NCBI GenBank assembly: GCA_018065365.1
Contig: JAGHTH010000079.1
Coordinates: 1-8,525, forward strand
From: Candidatus Coliplasma caballi
GTDB taxonomy: Bacteria; Bacillota; Clostridia; Oscillospirales; CAG-382
Direction: 5' to 3'
DNA length: 8,525 nucleotides
Shown here one piece after another: positions 1 through 4,620 of this stretch. Position 1 is the stretch's first letter. Every line of letters begins with the position of its first letter. Below the pieces are notes generated by a model. It was not told the origin of the DNA and searched no databases. It was given only the letters and a program-made list of their open reading frames with translations. Position numbers and translations under genes: made by a program.

Positions 1-583
1 CGTAGCAGTCCCCGCCGATGCAGGGGCCGATCGCCGCGAGAAGATCTTTCGGATCGCTGCCCTGTTTTTTGAATTCCGCGACGGCGTTTCGCAAGATTTT
101 CGAAGCAGTCCCTCTCCAGCCGGAATGCACCGCGCCGCAAAGGTTCCGGGCCGGATCGTACAGCAGGATCGGTACGCAGTCCGCGGCGCGAACGGACAAA
201 ACGAGGTTTTTCGTTCCGGTTACCAGCCCGTCCGCACCGAACGGGAATTTGGGTTTGTCGATCCCGACACCGCGCTCGTTTTCGCCGACCGTGATCACGT
301 TGTCCGTGTGCGACTGATAGGTACGGCAGACGTCGGTCGCTTTGCAACCGAGGATCTCCGCCGCGATCCCGTAATTCTCGATCACGCGCCGTTCGTCGTC
401 GCGCTGCGTTCCGGTGCCGGCAGCAAAATTCCAGCTTGCAAAATAGCCCTCGCTGACACCGCCGAGCCGCGTCGCAAACAGGTGCCTGACACCCGCGTCG
501 TCCAGCAGCGGCGAGGTATAATAGGTCTGTTTCCCCGTGTGGAGAGTCCATTCGCGTTCCGTATTCACAATCCCCTTTCCCAT
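1..583 (-). CDS. pgeF: PgeF/YfiH-family laccase-domain protein (partial, 3' end beyond window)
   Basis: This family (DUF152, human LACC1-like) has been reported as a purine nucleoside phosphorylase/deaminase and, in E. coli, as a peptidoglycan editing factor that prevents misuse of wrong precursors; it acts in the cytoplasm. Reading the minus strand from 583 gives 194 codons before the window edge. Family motifs appear in order: TYQSHTDNV (88-96), RAADCVPILLYDP (132-144), GAVHSGWRGT (150-159) and AIGPCIGGDCY (184-194). The expected metal-site residues are His92, Cys136 and His153. Family members are usually about 250-280 residues, so roughly the last 60-80 are missing. The ATG at 583 is the longest start supported. 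However, the predicted transcription start is only about 6 nt upstream of it, and an AAGGGG sequence at 572-577 sits just before an in-frame GTG at 568, so the true start may be 568. It is transcribed divergently from lysC. The family call is secure; the physiological role is inferred. Confidence 0.93.
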   Translation of the reverse strand, partial: MGKGIVNTEREWTLHTGKQTYYTSPLLDDAGVRHLFATRLGGVSEGYFASWNFAAGTGTQRDDERRVIENYGIAAEILGCKATDVCRTYQSHTDNVITVGENERGVGIDKPKFPFGADGLVTGTKNLVLSVRAADCVPILLYDPARNLCGAVHSGWRGTASKILRNAVAEFKKQGSDPKDLLAAIGPCIGGDCY

Positions 584-595
584 ATCATATAGAAT

Positions 596-624
596 ATTAT
601 AGCAAACATTTCGGGTATTTGCAA
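596..624 (-). promoter_or_regulatory. Sigma-A-type promoter of pgeF
   Basis: On the minus strand a TTGCAA -35 box (619-624) and a perfect TATAAT -10 box (596-601) are separated by exactly 17 bp. The predicted start of transcription is near 589, leaving almost no leader before the ATG at 583. Confidence 0.75.
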
Positions 625-678
625 GCCATTTGCGCCAACATTTTTCGGCTTTTTTCCGATTTTTCAAAGCTTCTGCTA

Positions 679-707
679 TTGCAATTCCCGAATGATTGTG
701 GTATAAT
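679..707 (+). promoter_or_regulatory. Sigma-A-type promoter of lysC-yigZ
   Basis: TTGCAA (679-684), a 17-bp spacer and TATAAT (702-707) preceded by TG at 699-700 form an extended -10 promoter. Transcription would start near 714, giving a leader of about 36 nt. That is too short for a lysine riboswitch, so feedback is more likely at the enzyme level through the ACT domains. The -35 box lies in an 8-bp palindrome, ATTGCAAT (678-685), that recurs at the ychF promoter. Confidence 0.8.
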
Positions 708-749
708 TAAAAAATAATACCAAGCATTTTGCAGACAAGGAACATCGTT

Positions 750-2078
750 ATGAGTCAATATCTGAATAAGGTCGTCAAATTCGGAGGGTCTTCCCTCGCG
801 TCCGCGGAACAGATCCGCAAAGCCGCGTCGATCGTCAAGGCAGACGGATCGCGCCGGTACGTCGTGGTGTCCGCACCGGGCAAACGGTTCGATTCCGACC
901 GCAAGGTTACCGATCTGCTCGTGGAGCTTTACGAACTCGCGTCGGCGGGAAAGCCGTTCGACAAGCAGTTTGCGGAGATCCGGGAACGCTACGAGGAGAT
1001 CATCAAAGGTCTGGAACTCGACCTCGATCTGAAAGAGGAGTTCGACGTTCTGAAAGAGCAGGCCGCAAACGGCGCGTCCAAAGATTACGTCGTGTCCCGC
1101 GGTGAATATTTCAGCGGGCTGATCATCGCGGCCTTTCTGCACGTTACGTTTATCGACGCTTCGGAAGTCGTGTTCTTTGACGAAGAAGGAAAGTTGGAAG
1201 CCGATCTGACCAATCGTGTCATGGCAAGACGTCTGCAAAGACAGCCGGCGGCGGTCATTCCGGGCTTTTACGGCAGTATGCCCGACGGATCGGTCAAGAC
1301 GTTTTCGCGCGGCGGCTCGGATATTACGGGCGCGATCGTCGCGAGAGCGGCAAAAGCAGACCTCTACGAGAACTGGACGGACGTTTCGGGTTTCCTGATG
1401 GCAGATCCGCGCGTCGTGGAAAACCCGCGCCGCATCGACCTCATCACTTACCGCGAACTGCGCGAACTTTCGTATATGGGCGCGTCGGTGCTGCACGAGG
1501 AAGCGATCTTCCCCGTCAAAGTCGCCGGGATCCCGATCAACATCAAAAATACCAACCGTCCCGACGACAAAGGGACGTTCATCGTCGCGTCCGCGCACGA
1601 TCTTCCACAGGAATGCGGCGCGATCACGGGCATCGCGGGCAAGAAGGGGCTTTCTCTGCTCCACATTGAAAAGGATATGATGAACAACGCGATCGGCTTC
1701 GGCGCGAGAGTGCTTTCCGAAATCGCGGATATGGGACTTTCGTTCGAGCATCTTCCCTCGGGCATCGACACGATGAGCGTCGTGCTGATGGCTTCCGACA
1801 TCGCCGGACGCGAGGGAGAATTGCAGGATCGGATCGCCCGCGCACTGGATCCCGACCTGCTCACGCTCGAGACCGGTCTGGCTTTGATCGCGGTCGTGGG
1901 GCGCGGTATGGCGGGCTCTCCCGGTACGGCGGCAAGGATCTTCTCGGCGCTCGGCAAAGAGGAGATCAACGTCCGCATGATCGACCAGGGATCTTCCGAG
2001 TTGAACATCATCGTCGGCGTTCACGAGCAGGACTTTGAACGCGCGATGCGCGCGATCTACGGGGAATTTTCCAAGTGA
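750..2078 (+). CDS. lysC: Aspartate kinase (aspartokinase)
   Basis: Phosphorylates L-aspartate with ATP to give 4-phospho-L-aspartate, the first committed step to lysine/diaminopimelate, threonine and methionine; cytoplasmic. The 442-residue protein opens with the amino-acid-kinase motif KFGGSS (10-15), followed by SRGEYFSG (116-123) and the substrate/nucleotide-site motif SRGGSDITG (186-194). Two C-terminal ACT regulatory domains follow: one from about 292 with FEHLPSGID (332-340), the other from about 378 with NVRMIDQGSSELNIIVG (407-423). The layout resembles the lysine/threonine-sensitive Firmicute aspartokinases such as B. subtilis YclM, but effector specificity cannot be read from sequence alone. 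The ATG at 750 is chosen because AAGGA (737-741) lies 8 nt upstream; an in-frame TTG at 729 lacks a comparable site and adds seven unconserved residues. The stop codon overlaps the GTG start of yigZ. Length is normal and no key motif is missing. Confidence 0.97.
   Translation: MSQYLNKVVKFGGSSLASAEQIRKAASIVKADGSRRYVVVSAPGKRFDSDRKVTDLLVELYELASAGKPFDKQFAEIRERYEEIIKGLELDLDLKEEFDVLKEQAANGASKDYVVSRGEYFSGLIIAAFLHVTFIDASEVVFFDEEGKLEADLTNRVMARRLQRQPAAVIPGFYGSMPDGSVKTFSRGGSDITGAIVARAAKADLYENWTDVSGFLMADPRVVENPRRIDLITYRELRELSYMGASVLHEEAIFPVKVAGIPINIKNTNRPDDKGTFIVASAHDLPQECGAITGIAGKKGLSLLHIEKDMMNNAIGFGARVLSEIADMGLSFEHLPSGIDTMSVVLMASDIAGREGELQDRIARALDPDLLTLETGLALIAVVGRGMAGSPGTAARIFSALGKEEINVRMIDQGSSELNIIVGVHEQDFERAMRAIYGEFSK
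2061..2078 (+). promoter_or_regulatory. Ribosome binding site and GTGA stop/start overlap between lysC and yigZ
   Basis: GGGGAA (2061-2066) inside the end of lysC lies 8 nt before the GTG at 2075. The GTG start (2075-2077) and the lysC TGA stop (2076-2078) overlap as GTGA, the usual arrangement for translational coupling. The next in-frame ATG lies about 130 codons on, inside the conserved fold, so GTG is very probably the start. Confidence 0.8.
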
Positions 2079-2695
2079 TCGGCTGGAAAACGGTCAAAAA
2101 CGCCGCCACGGCGTCGCTGACCGAAAAGAGAAGCGAATTCATCGCCAACGTTGCGCCGGTGCGGACCGAGGAAGAAGCAGTCGCGTTCGTAAACGGCATC
2201 CGCAAGCGGTACGCCGACGCGCGCCACAACGTTTACGCCTACGTTTTACGCGAGAACAATACCGTCCGGTTTTCCGACGACGGCGAGCCGCACGGAACGG
2301 CGGGGCTTCCCGTTCTCGACCTGCTGCGGAAAGAGGGCATATCCGACGCGGCGATCGTCGTTACAAGGTATTTCGGCGGCATTCTGCTTGGGACGGGCGG
2401 ACTCGTCCGCGCCTACACCCAGAGCGCCAAACTCGCGCTCGACGAGGCGGGCATCGCGGAAATGCTTCCGCTCTGCGCGTTTTCGGTGCGGTGCGGCTAT
2501 TCCGACCACGGAAAAGTCGAAGCGCTGCTGCAATCGGCGGAACTGCTCCCGCTCGGGACGGAATTCGGCGCCGACGTGCTTTTGCGTTACGCCTGCAAAG
2601 AGGAAGCGTTTTCTTCCCTTTGCGAAGCGCTGACCGAGGTTTCCAACGGCAGAGCGGTCGTACGCAAAGAGGGCGAACTGTTCGGAACGCTCTGA
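2075..2695 (+). CDS. yigZ: YigZ/IMPACT-family protein (UPF0029 plus DUF1949)
   Basis: Member of the widespread YigZ/IMPACT family. The eukaryotic relative IMPACT modulates the GCN2/GCN1 amino-acid starvation response; the bacterial role is not settled. The 206-residue product carries the family signature in its N-terminal UPF0029 domain: DARHNVYAY (48-56), SDDGEPHGTAG (67-77) and VVTRYFGGILLGTGGLVRAY (95-114). The rest, from about 135, fits the ferredoxin-like DUF1949 domain. Length is typical (about 200-215). It starts with GTG and overlaps the lysC stop, so it is almost certainly co-transcribed and coupled with lysC. Pairing with an amino-acid biosynthesis gene is suggestive given the starvation link of the eukaryotic homologue, but that is inference. 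No signal peptide or membrane segment is visible, so it should be cytoplasmic. Confidence 0.95.
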   Translation: MIGWKTVKNAATASLTEKRSEFIANVAPVRTEEEAVAFVNGIRKRYADARHNVYAYVLRENNTVRFSDDGEPHGTAGLPVLDLLRKEGISDAAIVVTRYFGGILLGTGGLVRAYTQSAKLALDEAGIAEMLPLCAFSVRCGYSDHGKVEALLQSAELLPLGTEFGADVLLRYACKEEAFSSLCEALTEVSNGRAVVRKEGELFGTL

Positions 2696-2699
2696 AGAC

Positions 2700-2754
2700 C
2701 GACAAAAATGCGATTTTTTTGCGACAAAAGTGCGATTTTTCTGCGAAAAAAGCG
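2700..2754 (+). repeat. Five 11-bp phased A-tract/T-tract units
   Basis: Five consecutive 11-bp units each begin with CGA and alternate A-rich and T-rich cores: CGACAAAAATG (2700-2710), CGATTTTTTTG (2711-2721), CGACAAAAGTG (2722-2732), CGATTTTTCTG (2733-2743) and CGAAAAAAGCG (2744-2754). Read as longer units, 2709-2730 and 2731-2752 are abutting 22-bp repeats with 20 of 22 identities. The array ends 2 bp before the -35 box of the amidase promoter. Tracts spaced near one helical turn are the classic pattern of intrinsically curved DNA and of UP-like elements; that function is inferred. Confidence 0.75.
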
Positions 2755-2756
2755 GG

Positions 2757-2785
2757 ATGAAAAACACATTCGGATGTGGTATCAT
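2757..2785 (+). promoter_or_regulatory. Promoter of the dockerin-amidase gene (extended -10)
   Basis: A weak -35 box ATGAAA (2757-2762), a 17-bp spacer and TATCAT (2780-2785) preceded by TG at 2777-2778 match the TGTGGTAT pattern of the other promoters here. Transcription would start near 2791-2792, giving a leader of about 55 nt and placing the start inside the terminator hairpin at 2787-2810. Confidence 0.6.
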
Positions 2786-2786
2786 A

Positions 2787-2818
2787 GGGTGGTTCCGGAA
2801 AGAGCCGCCCTTGTTTTT
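2787..2818 (+). terminator. Rho-independent terminator of the lysC-yigZ operon
   Basis: GGGTGGTTC (2787-2795) pairs with GAGCCGCCC (2802-2810) as a 9-bp stem that includes two G-T pairs, with a 6-nt loop, followed by TTGTTTTT (2811-2818). It lies about 90 nt after the yigZ stop. A transcript that begins at the downstream promoter would lack most of the 5' arm and should not form this hairpin. Confidence 0.75.
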
Positions 2819-2832
2819 ACGATCCAGACGAA

Positions 2833-2846
2833 AAGGAGTGATTTTC
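2833..2846 (+). promoter_or_regulatory. Ribosome binding site that sets the amidase start
   Basis: AAGGAGTG (2833-2840) lies 6 nt before the ATG at 2847. The reading frame stays open upstream to 2730, but that stretch runs through the promoter and terminator, so 2847 is the start. Confidence 0.9.
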
Positions 2847-3641
2847 ATGGCAAAAAAGATCATGCTCGACGCCGGGCATTACGCCAAATACAACCGTTCC
2901 CCCGTTCTTCCGAGTTACTGGGAAAGCGAAGCGATGTGGGCGTTGCACCTCGACCTCAAGCGCGAGCTGGAAGCGTTCGGTTTTGAAGTTCTGACCACCC
3001 GCAAAGAGCAGGAAAAAGACCTTCCCGTTTACGAGCGCGGCAGAAAAGCAAAGGGCTGCGATCTGTTTCTCTCTCTGCATTCCAACGCTTCCAAATCGGA
3101 AAAGACCGACCGCGTCGTCGTGTACCGGGCGTTCGACAACCGAAACGACGCCGACGTGCTGGCGGGCAAACTTTCCGCCGCGATCGCGGGGCTGATGAAC
3201 GTTTCGGGCGGGTTCGTCGCGACGCGTGAAAGCGACGATTATCCCGGCACGGAATACTACGGCGTATTGCGCGGAGCGGCAAAAGAAAACGTGCCGCTGT
3301 ATTATATCATCGAGCACGGTTTCCACACCAACCTGTACTGCACGAAATGGCTTTCCGAAGACGCAAACCGCAAGCGGCTCGCCAAGTTGGAAGCCGAGAT
3401 CATCGCCGGCTACTATGGGCTGTCCCCCGTTAAACCCGGTCCGGGCAAAAAAGGCGACGTCAATTTTGACGGTGCCGTCAACGCGTTCGATTATCAGCTC
3501 GTCAAGGCGGCGGTGCTCGGCACCGTAACGTTCGGAGAAGAACAAAAAGCCGCCGCGGACGTGAACGGCGACGGCAGAGTGGACGCGTTTGATTACTCGA
3601 TGATCAAAGCGGCGGTATTGGGCAACTACAAATTGGAATAA
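2847..3641 (+). CDS. N-acetylmuramoyl-L-alanine amidase (Amidase_3) with C-terminal dockerin-like domain
   Basis: Predicted zinc amidase that cuts the bond between N-acetylmuramic acid and the peptide stem of peptidoglycan. The 264-residue protein begins directly with the catalytic fold. Zinc ligands are His11 (LDAGH), Glu26 (SYWESE) and His78 (SLHSNA); the catalytic glutamate is Glu156 in IIEHGFHTN. After a short linker rich in Pro, Gly and Lys (193-202) comes a dockerin-type pair of calcium loops: DVNFDGAVNAFD (204-215) and DVNGDGRVDAFD (238-249), each followed by a helix ending AAVLG. There is no signal peptide (it starts MAKKIMLDAGH) and no membrane segment, which resembles phage endolysins more than secreted autolysins. 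No holin, phage gene or cohesin is visible nearby. It is monocistronic, with its own promoter and a strong terminator, and is convergent with the response regulator. Enzyme class is confident; dockerin partner and export route are unknown. Confidence 0.92.
   Translation: MAKKIMLDAGHYAKYNRSPVLPSYWESEAMWALHLDLKRELEAFGFEVLTTRKEQEKDLPVYERGRKAKGCDLFLSLHSNASKSEKTDRVVVYRAFDNRNDADVLAGKLSAAIAGLMNVSGGFVATRESDDYPGTEYYGVLRGAAKENVPLYYIIEHGFHTNLYCTKWLSEDANRKRLAKLEAEIIAGYYGLSPVKPGPGKKGDVNFDGAVNAFDYQLVKAAVLGTVTFGEEQKAAADVNGDGRVDAFDYSMIKAAVLGNYKLE
3453..3623 (+). other. Dockerin-type duplicated calcium-binding segment within the amidase
   Basis: Residues 203-259 hold two F-hand-like repeats with ligand positions D-x-N-x-D-G-x-V-[ND]-x-x-D, followed by [QS]-[LM]-[VI]-KAAVLG. 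Both repeats carry Ala-Phe at loop positions 10-11, the positions that decide cohesin recognition in clostridial type I dockerins, where Ser-Thr is typical. Confidence 0.85.
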
Positions 3642-3656
3642 CCGACAAGAGCAAAA

Positions 3657-3694
3657 CAACCGAAGCAGGCAGTTCCGCTTCGGTTGCTTTTTTT
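3657..3694 (+). terminator. Strong rho-independent terminator, probably bidirectional
   Basis: A perfect 10-bp stem, CAACCGAAGC (3657-3666) with GCTTCGGTTG (3677-3686), has a 10-nt loop and is followed on the plus strand by C and seven T (3688-3694). On the minus strand the stem extends through a G-T pair and A-T pairs and is followed by TTTTGCTCTT, so it can also end the convergent response-regulator transcript. Confidence 0.92.
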
Positions 3695-3707
3695 ACTTTG
3701 GAGAAAA

Positions 3708-4397
3708 TCAGTCTTCGAGAACTTCGAACTTATAGCCCACGCCCCAGATCGTTTTGAGCACCCATTTGTCCGAAGCGCCCTCGAGCTTCTCACGCAGGCG
3801 CTTGATATGCACGTCCACGGTACGCGAGTCGCCGAGGTAATCGAAGCCCCACACCTTGTCGAGAAGCTGGTCGCGGGTGAACACGCGGTTGTAGTTGGAG
3901 GCGAGGAAATAGATCAGTTCCAGTTCCTTCGGCGGCAGATCGACTGCTTTGCCTTTGATCTTGAGTTCGTATTTCTGCTCGGAAATTTCAATGTTGTCGA
4001 AGCGGATCGCCTCGCCGTCGGTATTGTCGTGTTTCGCGTAACGGCGCAGGACCGCTTTGATACGGGCGCAAACCTCTTTCATATCGAACGGTTTGACGAT
4101 AAAATCGTCGGCACCGAGTTCCAGACCGAGCACTTTGTCGATCGTTTCGCCCTTTGCGGTTACCATGATGATCGGTTTGGACGAGAACGTGCGGATCTCT
4201 TTGCAGACCTCCCACCCGTCCATACGCGGCATCATGATGTCGAGCAGGACGAGATCCGGCTCGTAGCTGCGGAACAGCGCCACCCCTTCCTGTCCGTCGC
4301 CCGCGGTGCGCACCTCATATCCCTCTTTGGTCAGATACATGGAAAGCAGCTCGCAGATGTTGCTGTCGTCGTCCACGCAGAGAATTTTCGTAGCCAT
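3708..4397 (-). CDS. OmpR/PhoB-family response regulator transcription factor (no adjacent kinase)
   Basis: Cytoplasmic DNA-binding response regulator of a two-component system. The 229-residue protein has an intact receiver domain (about 4-115): acidic pocket Asp9/Asp10, phospho-acceptor Asp53 in LLDIMMP, switch Thr80 and Lys102 in FIVKPF. A winged-helix output domain (about 130-228) follows, with the recognition helix region DSRTVDVHIKRLREKL and the wing motif GVGYKF. It is closest in style to the PhoP/WalR/ResD group of Firmicutes, but the exact orthologue cannot be named. The ATG at 4397 has AAAGGAG (4406-4412) 8 nt upstream. No histidine kinase lies on either side: downstream is a terminator and a convergent gene, upstream a divergent promoter region. 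The partner kinase must be elsewhere, or the regulator works without one. All phosphorylation residues are present, so it should be phosphorylatable. Confidence 0.95.
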   Translation of the reverse strand: MATKILCVDDDSNICELLSMYLTKEGYEVRTAGDGQEGVALFRSYEPDLVLLDIMMPRMDGWEVCKEIRTFSSKPIIMVTAKGETIDKVLGLELGADDFIVKPFDMKEVCARIKAVLRRYAKHDNTDGEAIRFDNIEISEQKYELKIKGKAVDLPPKELELIYFLASNYNRVFTRDQLLDKVWGFDYLGDSRTVDVHIKRLREKLEGASDKWVLKTIWGVGYKFEVLED

Positions 4398-4466
4398 CCT
4401 TGTTTCTCCTTTCGATTTTACAGTTTTGTTTTATCAAAAAAAGTCTTTTTTATACTTCACGACTCA

Positions 4467-4495
4467 TTTATACCATATTTTTCTTCGTTTGTCAA
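4467..4495 (-). promoter_or_regulatory. Sigma-A-type promoter of the response regulator
   Basis: On the minus strand TTGACA (4490-4495), a perfect consensus -35 box, is 17 bp from TATAAA (4467-4472), which is preceded by TGG as an extended -10. This is the strongest-looking promoter in the window. Transcription would start near 4460, leaving a leader of about 63 nt that holds an A-tract/T-tract pair but no recognised riboswitch. Confidence 0.85.
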
Positions 4496-4545
4496 GTACG
4501 TATAGAAAGTTTCTTTCATTTTTCCGCGTGATTTTTATGAATCAA

Positions 4546-4562
4546 AATTGCATATTGCAATT
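4546..4562. promoter_or_regulatory. 17-bp dyad overlapping the ychF -35 box (possible operator)
   Basis: AATTGCA, TAT and TGCAATT form a perfect 7-bp inverted repeat around a 3-bp centre. The right arm covers most of the -35 box (4555-4560), so a dimeric repressor here would compete with RNA polymerase. No regulator is known; the A+T-rich context makes a chance dyad possible. Confidence 0.4.
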
Positions 4563-4583
4563 ATTTTCGCGTTGTGGTATAGT
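4555..4583 (+). promoter_or_regulatory. Sigma-A-type promoter of the ychF operon
   Basis: TTGCAA (4555-4560), a 17-bp spacer and TATAGT (4578-4583) preceded by TG at 4575-4576 form an extended -10 promoter. Transcription would start near 4589, about 30 nt before ychF. The flanking blocks ATTGCAATT and TTGTGGTATA are identical to those of the lysC promoter with the same spacing. Confidence 0.8.
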
Positions 4584-4620
4584 AGAGAATGAAAAAATAG
4601 GAAAACAAGAGGACAAAGCA

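Noticed and set aside
125..592. 155-residue plus-strand frame at the left edge
   Set aside because: The minus strand encodes PgeF with all family motifs; this frame is its shadow.
729..749. TTG start extending lysC by seven residues
   Set aside because: The extension includes the AAGGA ribosome site of the ATG at 750 and has no good site of its own.
714..749. Lysine riboswitch in the lysC leader
   Set aside because: The predicted leader is only about 36 nt with no extended structure, far too short for an L-box.
597..2024. 475-residue open frame on the minus strand across lysC
   Set aside because: It is antisense to a textbook aspartate kinase, has no family motifs, is rich in Arg/Asp/His as expected for a reversed G+C-rich gene, and runs through both promoters.
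2730..2846. Upstream extension of the amidase by 39 residues, checked for a hidden signal peptide
   Set aside because: The stretch overlaps the A/T-tract array, promoter and terminator, and its translation lacks a usual signal-peptide layout.
2817..3659. 280-residue minus-strand open frame opposite the amidase
   Set aside because: No ribosome site or recognisable motifs; the plus strand carries all catalytic residues of Amidase_3.
4434..4452. A-tract/T-tract pair in the response-regulator leader as a terminator or attenuator
   Set aside because: The possible stem is short and made of A-T pairs only, too weak to call.
3684..4505. 273-residue plus-strand open frame opposite the response regulator
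   Set aside because: It is the shadow of a complete, motif-rich response regulator and starts within the terminator T-run.
4306..4620. Upstream extension of YchF by 105 residues
   Set aside because: It overlaps the divergent response-regulator gene and the ychF promoter; the P-loop must lie at the N-terminus.
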